A stretch of DNA of 64,000 nt from contig NZ_JPRF03000043.1 in the NCBI RefSeq assembly GCF_001188955.3, forward strand, positions 326,515-390,514, in the 5' to 3' direction. A model generated the notes under the pieces. It was not told the DNA's origin and did not search any database. It saw only the letters and a program-made list of their open reading frames with translations. The stretch comes from Kitasatospora aureofaciens (lineage in GTDB: Bacteria > Actinomycetota > Actinomycetes > Streptomycetales > Streptomycetaceae). Within the stretch, counting starts at the first letter, position 1. Every line of letters starts with the position of its first letter. Both the position numbers and the translations under genes were made by a program. Below are positions 1 to 9,312 of the stretch, piece after piece.

Positions 1-1365
1 GTAGATCTCGTCCCGGACCGGGCCCCAGCGGCCGAGCTCGGCGGGAAAGCTGCGGCGCCGGGCGATGCGGATGGCCCGGTCGATGGCCACCCAGCACATC
101 AGGTGGGAGTAGAGGAACTTCTTGCGTCCGCCACGGGTCTCCCACACGCCCTCGTCCGGCTGGTCCCAGTGCTCGCAGACCCAGTCCACCAGGGCGCACA
201 CCCCACGCCAATGGCCGCTGGAGATGGGCCGGCACCATTTGTCGTACAGGTAGACGGAGTCGAGCAGGGCGCCGTAGATGTCGAGCTGCAGCTGCGTGGC
301 GGCGCCGTTTCCGACTCGCACAGGCGCCGAGCCACGGTAGCCCTCCAGGTGGGGCAGCTCGCCTTCGGGCAACTCGGAGCGTCCGTCGATGCCGTACATG
401 ACCTGCAGCGGCCCGGAGGGTCCGCCGCCGCGCCGCTCGATGTGCCGGGTGAGGAAGCCCATGAACGCCTCGGCCTCCTCGGCGAAGCCGAGCCTGAGCA
501 GGGCGTAGACGGCGAACGCGGCGTCGCGCACCCACACGTAGCGGTAGTCCCAGTTGCGGCCGCCGCCGATCTGCTCGGGCAGGCTGGTGGTGGGCGCTGC
601 CACGATCGCGCCGGTGGGGGCGTAGGTGAGCAGCTTGAGGGTGAGGGCGGAGCGGTGCACCATCTCCCGCCATCGGCCGTGGTAGCGGGACTGGTGCAGC
701 CAGCGCCGCCAGAAGGCGACCGTGGCGGTGAACTCCCGCTCGGCCTCGGCGTGCGGGCAGCGGCCCGGGAGCGCCTGACCGCCGGCCTGCTCCAGGGCGA
801 AGACCGCGGTATCGCCCTGGGAGAGTTCGAACTGCGTCCACACGTCCTTCTCGTCGCACTCCAGCGGCACCGTGGCGGTCAGCGTCAGCGACAGTGCCTC
901 GGAGGCGAACACGGCGGCCTGGTCCAGCATCCGCACGGTGTGCGGGTCGGCGCCATAGCCGAACCGGGGGGCCACCCGGGCCCGGAACGGGATCTTTCCG
1001 CGCACGCACACCACCCGCCGGACCAGCCTGGGGCGATCAGCCTCGTCGGGGTCCGCCACGGGCATGAAGTCCTGGATCTCCCCCAGCCCGTCCTCGGTGA
1101 AGAACCGGGTGATCAGCACATTGGTGTCCGGGAAGTAGAACTGCTTGGTACTGGCCGGAACGGCGGCAGCCAGCTCGAACGCCCCGCCCCGATCCGCGTC
1201 CAGGATGGCCGCGAAGACACTCGGGGAGTCGAAAGAGGGGCAGCAGTACCAGTCGATGGTGCCGTCGGTGCCCACCAACGCCACCGTGCGCAGATCCCCG
1301 ATCAGGCCGTGCTCCGCGATCGGCAGATACCGGACGGACTCGTGCTGTTCCGGCGCTCCGGACAT
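1..1365 (-). CDS. GH15-family glycosidase (trehalase/glucoamylase-like), 3' end outside window
   Basis: The first 455 residues of a glycoside hydrolase family 15 protein; the stop lies beyond the window edge. The N-terminus (RYLPIAEHGLIGDLRTVALV, then a GTIDWYCCPSFDSP stretch) is the trehalase-like N-terminal domain. Near residue 268 comes NWDYRYVWVRDA, typical of the GH15 alpha/alpha-barrel. DEGVWETRG near residue 402 fits the first catalytic glutamate region; the second catalytic acid would lie past the edge. The ATG is preceded by a strong AGGGAGG site. Family members hydrolyse alpha-glucosidic bonds in trehalose, maltodextrin or glycogen-like substrates; no signal peptide is seen, so it is probably cytoplasmic. 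The exact substrate cannot be told from sequence. It is divergent from the phosphatase gene that follows. Confidence 0.9.
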   Translation of the reverse strand, partial: MSGAPEQHESVRYLPIAEHGLIGDLRTVALVGTDGTIDWYCCPSFDSPSVFAAILDADRGGAFELAAAVPASTKQFYFPDTNVLITRFFTEDGLGEIQDFMPVADPDEADRPRLVRRVVCVRGKIPFRARVAPRFGYGADPHTVRMLDQAAVFASEALSLTLTATVPLECDEKDVWTQFELSQGDTAVFALEQAGGQALPGRCPHAEAEREFTATVAFWRRWLHQSRYHGRWREMVHRSALTLKLLTYAPTGAIVAAPTTSLPEQIGGGRNWDYRYVWVRDAAFAVYALLRLGFAEEAEAFMGFLTRHIERRGGGPSGPLQVMYGIDGRSELPEGELPHLEGYRGSAPVRVGNGAATQLQLDIYGALLDSVYLYDKWCRPISSGHWRGVCALVDWVCEHWDQPDEGVWETRGGRKKFLYSHLMCWVAIDRAIRIARRRSFPAELGRWGPVRDEIY

Positions 1366-1582
1366 CGCAGCAACCTCCCTTTGCCTCTGCCTCTGTTTGA
1401 GTCCTTCCCGATCGCGGGGGCATCAGGCCGCCCGGCGAGGGCATCCACCAGACCGGACAAGCGGCGTTGAACCGACTGGCACAACAAGACCGGCGCCACT
1501 CGGCTACACCGTCATGATTCCGAGCGGGCACCTGCCACGGCCCTCCTCATAGCATGGAGATGCACGCGGTCTTCTTCGCGAA

Positions 1583-3694
1583 GTGGATACCGCCATGGCG
1601 GATGGCGAGGACCTGGAACAAGGTGGCGTCCAGGATCTACTGGACCAGACGCTCACCGGGGCGGTGGGGAGCCTCGGCGCGTCTTCAGGGGCGATCGTGC
1701 TGCTGGAGCGCGGCGGCGAGGTGCTGAGCCTTGAGGTGACGGCCGGGATTCCCCCGGAGTTCTTCAGCCCGCTGCGGCACATGCGGCTGGCCACCGCGAC
1801 ACCGGATCCGGTGCTTGAAGCGGTGCGCGAACGCCACCTGGTGTGGATCAGCTCCAGCGAAGACCTGGCACGCCGCTATCCGCACGTCGCCCTGTTCCTA
1901 CCGTACCCGCGGGCCCACGCCATCGTCCCGATCGCCAGCGGGCACACTGCCTGGGGCGCACTTGCGGTGCTGATGCCCCCTGAGCGGTCGCCTGAGCTCA
2001 GCGCCTGCGAGCGCCGCACGCTCACCGCTGCCAGCGACCGCATCGCGCAGGTGCTGCACGATGCCGCCGACGCTGGACACCCCCTCCGCCCCGCACCCGA
2101 GCCCCGGTTCATCACCTTGACAAACCCCGCCTCGGCCAACCCCCCGGCCGCGTTCCTCTCTCGCCTGCCTGACGGCGCGTGCTCCCTCGACCCGAATGGG
2201 AGGATCACCTTCGTCGACCCCACCGCCGCCGACCTGCTGGGCGCCAGCATCCCGCACCTGCTCGGCACCCGGCTGCGGGAGGCGCTGCCGTGGCTGGATG
2301 ATCCGGCCTACGAGCATCGGCTTCAGGACGCGGCCATCAGCCAACTGCCGACCTCGTTCACAGCGGTACGGCCACCCGACAGGCGCCTGCTGTTCCAGCT
2401 CTACCCTGACCGCACTGGCCTCAGCGTGCGCATCAGCGCAACCGACAACGCGCCCCCCGCGACGGCACCGACTGATGGCGGCGCCGGGCCGGACCGTTTG
2501 GACGCGATGCGTCATCTGGTACGCCTGGCCGGCACCCTGGCGGAAGCGGCGACCGTCCGCGACATCGTCGACCTGGTGGCGGACCACCTCATGGTCCCCT
2601 TCCGCGCTCAGGGCTTCCTGCTGCTGGTCCCCGAGGCCGGACGGGTCCACGTCGTCGGCCACTGCGGCTTCGCCCCCGAGTTGCTGGACTCCCTCAACCA
2701 CACGCCCTTGACGGCGAACACCCCAAGCGTGCTGGGTCTGACCGCCGGGGTCCCGTCCTTCTTCCCCACCCGGGACGAATTCCACGCGGCCTACCCAGCA
2801 AGCCCAGCCATCGACGGCGGCATGGCCGCGTGGGCGTTCCTGCCGCTGATCGTCTCCGGGCACCCCATCGGGACCTGCGTGCTCGGCTACCAGCAGCCGC
2901 ACCCCTTCACCTCCGACGAGCGCACCCTCCTCACCTCCCTCGGCGCCCTGATAGCGCAAGCCCTCGGCCGAGCACGGCAGTACGACGCCGAACACCAGCT
3001 CGCCCACGGACTCCAGGCGCGCCTGCTGCCCCACACCCTGCCGAAGATCCCCGGCCTCGACGTGGCCGCGCGCTACCTGCCCGCCAGCCACGGCGTGGAC
3101 ATCGGCGGCGACTTCTACGACCTCATCCGCCTGACGACCACCGAGGCCGCCGCGGTCATCGGCGATGTCCAAGGCCACAACGTCAGCGCCGCCGGACTGA
3201 TGGGGCAGGTCCGCACCGCGGTCCACGCCTACGCCATCGCAGGCGCCACCCCCGGCGAGGTCCTCGCCCGCACCAACCGACTACTGACCGACCTCGACCC
3301 CGACCTGCTCACCAGCTGCCTGTACGCGCATCTCGACCTCGCCCACCACAGCACCCGGCTGGCCACCGCCGGACACCACCCGCCCCTGCTGCGCCGCCCC
3401 GACCTGCACACCGAGATCCTCGACGTACCGCCAGGGCCCCTGCTGGGCGTGGACCCCGCAGCGTCCTACCCCACCACCGAAGTCGCCCTGCCCCCCGCCA
3501 CCGTCCTCGCCTTGTACACCGACGGACTCATCGAAACCCCCGGCACCGACCACGACACCAACATCACCGAACTCGTGACGGCCCTCTCACACGCCGGCCA
3601 CACCCTCGACGGCATCGCCGACGCGCTCCTCGACCGAGCCCACCCGTCCGGCAACCAGGGCGACGACACCGCCCTCCTACTCCTGCGCAGTTGA
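1583..3694 (+). CDS. GAF-PAS-GAF-PP2C (SpoIIE-type) protein phosphatase, RsbU-like
   Basis: 703 residues. A GAF-like domain covers about 20-150, a PAS-like domain (GRITFVDPTAADLLGASI) about 190-270, a second GAF about 305-460, and a SpoIIE/PP2C phosphatase domain about 470-703. Metal-binding signatures are GGDFYD near 508, a GDVQGHN stretch, LYTDGLIE and the terminal GDDTALLLL. The usual GHG glycine is Asn here. Such proteins dephosphorylate STAS anti-anti-sigma factors when their sensory domains bind a ligand or respond to redox state; the signal is unknown. It is soluble. The start is either GTG at 1583 or ATG at 1595; neither has a well-placed ribosome site. No cognate anti-sigma pair is adjacent, so the partner is probably encoded elsewhere. 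Confidence 0.9.
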   Translation: MDTAMADGEDLEQGGVQDLLDQTLTGAVGSLGASSGAIVLLERGGEVLSLEVTAGIPPEFFSPLRHMRLATATPDPVLEAVRERHLVWISSSEDLARRYPHVALFLPYPRAHAIVPIASGHTAWGALAVLMPPERSPELSACERRTLTAASDRIAQVLHDAADAGHPLRPAPEPRFITLTNPASANPPAAFLSRLPDGACSLDPNGRITFVDPTAADLLGASIPHLLGTRLREALPWLDDPAYEHRLQDAAISQLPTSFTAVRPPDRRLLFQLYPDRTGLSVRISATDNAPPATAPTDGGAGPDRLDAMRHLVRLAGTLAEAATVRDIVDLVADHLMVPFRAQGFLLLVPEAGRVHVVGHCGFAPELLDSLNHTPLTANTPSVLGLTAGVPSFFPTRDEFHAAYPASPAIDGGMAAWAFLPLIVSGHPIGTCVLGYQQPHPFTSDERTLLTSLGALIAQALGRARQYDAEHQLAHGLQARLLPHTLPKIPGLDVAARYLPASHGVDIGGDFYDLIRLTTTEAAAVIGDVQGHNVSAAGLMGQVRTAVHAYAIAGATPGEVLARTNRLLTDLDPDLLTSCLYAHLDLAHHSTRLATAGHHPPLLRRPDLHTEILDVPPGPLLGVDPAASYPTTEVALPPATVLALYTDGLIETPGTDHDTNITELVTALSHAGHTLDGIADALLDRAHPSGNQGDDTALLLLRS

Positions 3695-3872
3695 TCACCG
3701 CGTCGGTGCCCGCGCGCGGTCCAGCGAGTCCGCGGGGTGCGCGTCCTCGACCGTGGGCTGGGCGCCAGTCTCGCCGGTCCACCGATCCGTGGCGTCCTCC
3801 ACAAAGGGTGGAGCCGCGTGTTGAAGCTCCGCCCGATCCGGATGCGGGCACCGCCTGTGCAGCACAGTCCCG

Positions 3873-5459
3873 TCAGTCGCGGGCACGGAGGCTGGCTTCC
3901 TCGAGGTCGAGTTCGCGCTGGATCCGGCGCCGGGTGGTGTTGCTGATCATGTTCGCTTCGTAGAGGCGCTGGAGCTCGGCCTCCTCGATGCCGATGAGTG
4001 TCCGGCGTATCTCGCGGTAGGCGTCGGCGGGACGGGCGTCCGGGTCGCTGTAGTGGGCGTCTTCCGCTTGGTGGATGCGCGCTTCCAGATCGCGACGCGC
4101 CTGTTTGAGGGCGGTCTCGGCGGCGGTGCCCAGTTCGGCGAGCTCATCCAGATCGCCGAGTTGTTTGAGCTCTTCGAGAGCGGTGTGGGCGATGCGTCGG
4201 CGGGTCCGGGCCTCCTCGCGGGCGGTGTGCTCCGGTTCCAGGGCGATGCCCGAGCGGCGGACGACAGGAGCGAGGGTGAAGCCCTGGACGATGACGGTGA
4301 GCGCGACGGTCCCGGTGGTGAGCGTGAGGATGAGCGCCCGGTGCGGCAGCGGTGCCCCCGTGTTGGTGACCAGGGGGATGGAGAGCGCGGCGGCCAGCGG
4401 CATGACGCCTCGGGTGCCCGCCCAGGACAGGACGGCCGGAACGCGCCAGGAGAGGCGGCTGTCGCCCTCCTTGTGCCGGTAGTGGATCAGGGCGGACAGC
4501 GGGAAGATCCACAGCAGGCGGATCGCCAGCACGGTGAAGGCGATCACCGGCACCCACAGCGGCCAGCCGTGCTCGTCGTGCGTGAGGTGACGGACGGCGG
4601 AGGGGAGCTCGAGACCGATGAGGGCGAAGACGACGCTCTCCAGCAGGAAGGTCACGGTGTCGTAGACGGCGTGGATCTGGAGACGGACGGGGGCGTTGCT
4701 GAGCTTGTGGCCGGTGCTGCCGAGGACGACCCCGGCCACGATGACGGCGGTCACGCCGGAGGCGTGCGAGTCCTCCGCGATGACGTACGAGGCGTACGGA
4801 GTGACCAGAGCGATGACGGTCTCCAGCACGGGGTCCTCGGTCCGTCTGCGGATGAGGGTCACCACTGCGGCGACCGCCGCGCCGATGAGGGCTCCTCCGC
4901 CCGCGAGGATCAGGAACTGCTCGATGGTCCCGGACACGGTGATGGCGCTGCCGGAAACCGCGGTCGCCACGGCGACCTTGTACAGGACCAGCGACGTGGC
5001 GTCGTTGAACAGGCTTTCCGCCTGCACCATGGCCTGCACACGCGGTGGGAGGGACAGGCGGCGGCCGAGTGCGGTAACGGCCACGGGGTCGGTGCTGGCC
5101 AGGACGGCGCCGAGGATGAACGCGGTCGCGGTGGTGAGCGGGGTGATCGCTCGGGCGACGTACCCGACGGCGACGGCCGAGGCCAGGACCAGACCGAAGA
5201 CCAGGCCGGTCACGGGCCGCCACACGCTGCGCAGGTCGCGGACAGAGATTTCCCCGGCCGAGGCGTAGAGCAGTGGCGGCAGCACCAACACGCTGATCAC
5301 GTGAGGCGGCAGGCGGACCTCGGGAACCCAAGGTATGAGCCCGGCGACCAGACCGGCGATGACGAGGAGCGAGGGAGCGGGCAGGCGCCAGCGCCGGGCA
5401 CCGGTCGCCACTGCCGTGGCCAGGACCACGAGCAGCAGGATGACGGTCAGGCCAGTCAT
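3873..5459 (-). CDS. Na+/H+ antiporter of the CPA1 (NhaP-like) family
   Basis: 528 residues with about 10-12 hydrophobic helices over the first 385. Two diagnostic segments are visible: an ASTDPVAVTALGRRL stretch near 117-131 and ESLFNDATSLVLY near 145-157, which holds the Asn-Asp ion-binding pair of CPA1 exchangers. The C-terminal 130 residues are charged and alpha-helical (EEARTRRRIAHTALEELKQL onward), a likely cytoplasmic coiled-coil regulatory tail. Known relatives exchange cytoplasmic Na+ or K+ for protons in pH and salt homeostasis. The ATG follows a weak GGGGA site. It converges on the upstream phosphatase gene with about 180 bases between them, and I see no operon partner. Confidence 0.92.
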   Translation of the reverse strand: MTGLTVILLLVVLATAVATGARRWRLPAPSLLVIAGLVAGLIPWVPEVRLPPHVISVLVLPPLLYASAGEISVRDLRSVWRPVTGLVFGLVLASAVAVGYVARAITPLTTATAFILGAVLASTDPVAVTALGRRLSLPPRVQAMVQAESLFNDATSLVLYKVAVATAVSGSAITVSGTIEQFLILAGGGALIGAAVAAVVTLIRRRTEDPVLETVIALVTPYASYVIAEDSHASGVTAVIVAGVVLGSTGHKLSNAPVRLQIHAVYDTVTFLLESVVFALIGLELPSAVRHLTHDEHGWPLWVPVIAFTVLAIRLLWIFPLSALIHYRHKEGDSRLSWRVPAVLSWAGTRGVMPLAAALSIPLVTNTGAPLPHRALILTLTTGTVALTVIVQGFTLAPVVRRSGIALEPEHTAREEARTRRRIAHTALEELKQLGDLDELAELGTAAETALKQARRDLEARIHQAEDAHYSDPDARPADAYREIRRTLIGIEEAELQRLYEANMISNTTRRRIQRELDLEEASLRARD

Positions 5460-5697
5460 GCAGCGTCCCCGGTGGGTTACGGCTTGTTACCCCCCTTTGA
5501 CCAGGTGCTCTACCAACGTAACCGGATTACGGACGCCAGCCCACCGCCAACGGCGGCCTCGCGTGCGGAGGCGCGGGCGGCGTCCTGGGCCGCGCGAAGG
5601 GCGCCGAGCGAGGCCGGGTCGATGCCGGCCGGCAATCGCCAAGCAGTGGGGGCGGGGGCGACCGAGCCGCCGCCGAGTGATCACCGCTAAAAAGACC

Positions 5698-7788
5698 TCA
5701 AGGGCTGCGCTGATCAAGTACTTGCAACGGCCGCATCATTTCATTGTCCTCATGGTCCACAATGTGACAGTGCCAGACGTACCGTCCCGCAATGCCAAAC
5801 CGAACCTTGACTCGGGTGACATAGCTTGGCAATGCGATCACGGTGTCCTTGTATCCGGCTTCCCCCGGCTGTGGGGGTGACAGTTCGCCGCCCGTGATTG
5901 CCCGGCGGCCGAGGACCTGAAATCCGATCTGATGGATGTGGATGGGGTGGGCGTCGCTGGTGAAGTTGTACAGTTCCCAGATCTCGGTGTCGCCCTTCAC
6001 CGGCGTCTCGGTAACCGGGTCCGACCAGAGGAGCGGGGTGGCTGAGCCACTTGGCGCGACTGTGCCGAGTGTGTCCATCGTGGGCGCGCCGGTGAAGTAC
6101 GCGGAGTCCTCTTCGTTGAGTGACAGCTTCCGGACCGTCCGGCTCTCGGGAAGCGCCGGCACCGGAGGGAGCACGATCTGCGACGGCGGGACACTGGTGT
6201 CGGTGGAGGCGAGGGAAACGACAGCGAATTTCATGACCTGCCCTGTGGTCGTGATATTCGCCGGCGTGAAGTCGGTCACCGGCGTTCCGCCGCTGTACGC
6301 CTCGTCCGGGCCTTCGTTGATCAGGTAGAGCCCGGTGCCAACTGGGGTGCCGGTGAAGTCGACCACCACGTCGGCACGCTCTGCGGGGGCCAAGAGGAGT
6401 TGATCCAACCGGATCGGGGCTGGCAGGAATCCCTGGTCGTTCCCGATCTGCCAGATGGGCAATTCAGGGCTGACCGGGCGGGGGGCAGTGGCGTCAGCCA
6501 CGATCTTCAAGATGAGAGTACGGGCGTTGCTCGCGTTGAGGATGCGCAGGCGGTACCGCCGCGGTTCCACGTTGAGGACCGGCCAGGTGTTCCCGTTGAC
6601 GACCATCGTGGTCCCGAAGAACTCCGGGTTCCAGATGGGCGAAATATCGGTGTAGGGGATCCATGGACCGTCCGGCGGGGTGTCCCCGAAGTCTCCGCGA
6701 CTGCTGGGGAAGAACACCGACCCGTCCGAGTTGAAGGACTTGTCCTGAACCACCAGGGGGATTTCGTAGGGGTGGGCACCGTGTGCCCCGTCCCGAGCCG
6801 ATGCCGACCCAGGAAGCACTCCCGGGGGGAGATCAGCAGGTCCACCTCGCAACAGGTAGAAACCGGCAAGGCCCGCGTAGACATTCACCCGAGTCATGCC
6901 CAGGGTGTGATCGTGGTACCAGAGAGTTGCGGGACGCTGATCATTGCCGTACGCGAACGTTGCCGACCCGGGGCGCCAGCGGACGCCGTAACGGTCACGG
7001 AACTGCTCGGCGAACCGATCGTAATAGGTACCTACGCGAGCATAGTCACGAGGAATATCACGAGATGCCGGCAGGTACCAGGCTTCGGGGTATCCGTCAC
7101 TCTCTTCTCGGCTGTACCCACCGTGCAGATGGGTCACGATGGGGACTGGTCCGGTGTACGGCCCCGGAGTGGTCGAGAAGGTGGGCCGCGAATCACGTCC
7201 GGCCATTCCGCCAGGAGGATTCGCCCAATGCAATGTGGGATCCACAGCGCATAGATGGGGCAGGTGGAAGCCGCGCGAGGTGACGAGGTCGTTGACCCAT
7301 GTCACGGAGATCGGCCGATCCACACGGGCTTCAATGGTCGGGCCCGGCGTATGAAACGATTGCGGGTGGCCCACAGCCCCGTAACCCCAGACCGTGGTGG
7401 CCGGCATCCCGAGCGGCAGCATTTGCTGTCGGAACTGACGGATCGCGATGCGGTAGGAGTCCCGGCCCTCGCTGGGCATTGCCTCGAGAAGAAAGAGTGG
7501 CGTTCTGTACTTGGGTACGGATGACGGATCGAGCGCGCCTCCCGGCGGCCGTGAAGGATGCGGGTGGCGCCGACCGTTTCGAAGAGCACCCGGCCCGGAC
7601 GGAGAATTGACGGCGTAGGCATGCCCGTCCGCAAGTGCGCCGGCGAAACCTACGGCACCGACTGCCGCAACCGTGGTTCTGAGCAGATCGCGTCGACTCG
7701 ACAGAGAACTCTCGGCGACATCAGCAGCCTGCGAATTCTCCAGAGGATCGGTATCCTTGATCACCGTCGAATGGTATGCGCACGACAT
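5698..7788 (-). CDS. Tat-exported multicopper oxidase (laccase/bilirubin-oxidase/CotA-like)
   Basis: 696 residues. The N-terminus has a twin-arginine signal (SSRRDLLRTTVAAVGAVGFA, RR at 32-33), so the enzyme is probably folded with copper and then exported. All copper-ligand motifs are present: HLHGG near 220, WYHDH near 290, HPIHIHQIGF near 615 and WHCHIVDHEDNEMM near 672. These make the T1 site (axial Met included) and the trinuclear centre. Family members oxidise phenols, bilirubin or metal ions with O2. Third codon positions carry visibly more A/T than the neighbours, which may mean later acquisition. The ATG at 7788 has no clear ribosome site; a GTG eight codons in is an alternative. It stands alone. 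Confidence 0.93.
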   Translation of the reverse strand: MSCAYHSTVIKDTDPLENSQAADVAESSLSSRRDLLRTTVAAVGAVGFAGALADGHAYAVNSPSGPGALRNGRRHPHPSRPPGGALDPSSVPKYRTPLFLLEAMPSEGRDSYRIAIRQFRQQMLPLGMPATTVWGYGAVGHPQSFHTPGPTIEARVDRPISVTWVNDLVTSRGFHLPHLCAVDPTLHWANPPGGMAGRDSRPTFSTTPGPYTGPVPIVTHLHGGYSREESDGYPEAWYLPASRDIPRDYARVGTYYDRFAEQFRDRYGVRWRPGSATFAYGNDQRPATLWYHDHTLGMTRVNVYAGLAGFYLLRGGPADLPPGVLPGSASARDGAHGAHPYEIPLVVQDKSFNSDGSVFFPSSRGDFGDTPPDGPWIPYTDISPIWNPEFFGTTMVVNGNTWPVLNVEPRRYRLRILNASNARTLILKIVADATAPRPVSPELPIWQIGNDQGFLPAPIRLDQLLLAPAERADVVVDFTGTPVGTGLYLINEGPDEAYSGGTPVTDFTPANITTTGQVMKFAVVSLASTDTSVPPSQIVLPPVPALPESRTVRKLSLNEEDSAYFTGAPTMDTLGTVAPSGSATPLLWSDPVTETPVKGDTEIWELYNFTSDAHPIHIHQIGFQVLGRRAITGGELSPPQPGEAGYKDTVIALPSYVTRVKVRFGIAGRYVWHCHIVDHEDNEMMRPLQVLDQRSP

Positions 7789-7966
7789 GGGGCGCGGGCG
7801 TTATTTCTGCCGGTCGACATGCCCCACCCCTCAAAGTCGGATCATTGGACTATTACTACAGTGGCAGATCTTCCTTCCAGCGATCGAAGCCGATCGGTCG
7901 CCGAGATCGCCCAGGCCCGGCTCGACCCCAACCGCTCAGGATCCACTCGAAGGGCCTACACGACCA

Positions 7967-8012
7967 CGAGAGGGCCCGTGCCACGCGGATCGCGCGGGCG
8001 CGGGCCCTCTCG
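7967..8012 (-). terminator. Strong hairpin downstream of the transglycosylase gene
   Basis: Perfect 12-base arms CGAGAGGGCCCG (7967-7978) and CGGGCCCTCTCG (8001-8012), with further GC pairing in the loop. It lies about 90 bases past the stop of the minus-strand transglycosylase gene and before the multicopper oxidase promoter. It has no T-run, as is usual for actinomycete terminators. Confidence 0.7.
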
Positions 8013-8100
8013 GGTCATCCCAGTGGTCCCTGTCCGGCCCCCGGGGTGAGGGGGAGGGTGGTCAAGGTCTCGGCCGCGGTGCCGGCGGCCGAGGGGTGGC

Positions 8101-8496
8101 TCAGTACCAGTGGTGGGTCTGCCAGAACGCCCAGGCGGCGTTGGGGCTGCCGTAGCGGGTGTTCATGTAGTCCAGCGTCCACTTGATCTGGGTGGCGGGG
8201 TTGGTCTTCCAGTCCGCGCCCGCCGAGGCCATCTTGGAGGCCGGCAGCGCCTGGCCCAGCCCGTACGAACCCGAGCTCGGGTTCGTCGCCGTCACGTTCC
8301 ATCCCGACTCGTGCGACACGACCTGGCTGAAGGAGGCCAGCTGGTCCGCGGGGACGATCCGGGCGGCGACGGCCTGCGGGGAGGCGTCCGCGGCCGAGGC
8401 GACGGCGGGGACCACGGCGGCGCCCAGGGCGGTCACACCGGCGGCGCCGGCCAGGATCGCGGCGGAGGTACGCATACGGAGCTTGAAAGCGGGCAT
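8101..8496 (-). CDS. Small secreted transglycosylase-like protein
   Basis: 131 residues. A classical signal peptide (MRTSAAILAGAAGVTALGAA) ends near ASA-AD. The mature part has HESGWNVTATNPSSGSYGLG with a catalytic-type Glu in ESGW and the SYGLGQALP core, then NPATQIKWTLDYMNTRYGSP and a WAFWQTHHWY ending. This is the lysozyme/SLT-like domain found at the end of many streptomycete cell-wall hydrolases, which cleave glycan strands of peptidoglycan. It lacks the LysM or other wall-binding domain such proteins often carry. ATG at 8496 is chosen over the upstream TTG because GAGG sits 11 bases before it. A long structured leader precedes it and a strong hairpin follows. Confidence 0.85.
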   Translation of the reverse strand: MPAFKLRMRTSAAILAGAAGVTALGAAVVPAVASAADASPQAVAARIVPADQLASFSQVVSHESGWNVTATNPSSGSYGLGQALPASKMASAGADWKTNPATQIKWTLDYMNTRYGSPNAAWAFWQTHHWY

Positions 8497-8522
8497 GTAG
8501 AGCAAGACCTCAATCGGGTTGG

Positions 8523-8590
8523 GCCGAGTCGCGTCCCGTCCTGGACCGTGGCCGGACAGGGGCCATGACGGTCACGGGGCGTGACTCGGC
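8523..8590 (-). promoter_or_regulatory. Structured 5' leader upstream of the transglycosylase gene
   Basis: On the transcribed (minus) strand, arms GCCGAGTC and GACTCGGC (8583-8590 and 8523-8530 on the plus strand) enclose about 52 bases. Inside are a perfect GTCAC-ggggc-GTGAC hairpin (8571-8585) and a second imperfect stem between GACCGTGGCC and GGCCATGACGGTC. The multibranched fold ends about 15 bases before the ribosome site. Wall-hydrolase genes in streptomycetes often have riboswitch-bearing leaders (ydaO, cyclic di-AMP), but I do not see the ydaO core here. I call it an unassigned leader RNA. Confidence 0.4.
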
Positions 8591-9312
8591 AGTAAGCCGT
8601 TCACCGGCGGGACAGGAGCCGGTGTGGCGATGCAGCAATTGTTGCCAGGTGGGATCGGCCGCCGACAAGACCCCCTTGTTACGATCCGCCGTCGTATTCG
8701 GGGATTGGCCGACCTCGACGCGCACGGGCGGGTTGCGCGGTCGCCACGATGCTGAGCTGGGCAAATGTCGCGATCTGGGTAGCGGGCGGCGCCGGGAGCG
8801 ACCACTATCGCCCGTCGTGGACCTTTTTCGGCGTGAGTGGGCTCACTCCATATGTCGAGGTTTGTCCGATTTGTCGGTCGCGGACCGCATCGCCGCCGCT
8901 GCTCCGAGTGCAGACGATCTTCCTGGACCTGAGTCCCACGTCACACTCGGATACGTGAATCGCCCACCCTGTCGGCGTGATCAGAGCCCGTATGGATCGC
9001 CGAGCCAAACCCGAACGGAGTACACCTCGCCCGGCGACTCCCCCGCCCCGCCATCCGCAGCGGCCGGGCGAGGAGCACGGGACCGCGATGGCGGAGAGGC
9101 AACAGGGCCGCCACACCGCACGGACTCCGAGCGACCGGTGATGCGGACGCGGATCGGCAGCGCCGGCCCTGCTCCTGGCCCGCGCTCGGGACGGGTCCCG
9201 CTCCCCCGTGCCCCGCTGCCGTCCGGGTGCGGAAACCTCGAACCTCAGCAGAATCGATGTGTGGGGGACCACCCCGGCTGCGCTGCGGGTGCCTACGTGA
9301 GAGGACCATGCC
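8591..9312. other. Gene-free interval between transglycosylase leader and groES-like gene
   Basis: No convincing reading frame on either strand; short frames here lack ribosome sites and recognisable domains. It contains an A/T-richer stretch around 8821-8875 (with TTTTTC and a GTGAG-TGGG-CTCAC hairpin) that could hold the promoter of the minus-strand transglycosylase transcript. It must also hold the promoter of the downstream plus-strand gene. Confidence 0.4.

Noticed and set aside
103..1470. A 455-codon plus-strand frame over the GH15 gene
   Set aside because: The minus strand has clear GH15 motifs and a perfect ribosome site; the plus frame is antisense noise.
3695..3886. Possible 63-residue minus-strand gene overlapping the antiporter end
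   Set aside because: GTG start inside the antiporter coding region, no ribosome site, no recognisable domain.
8510..8760. ydaO-type cyclic di-AMP riboswitch before the transglycosylase gene
   Set aside because: The position is right, but the conserved GGGAACC-like and CCGACAGCT-like core segments are not found; kept only as an unassigned structured leader.
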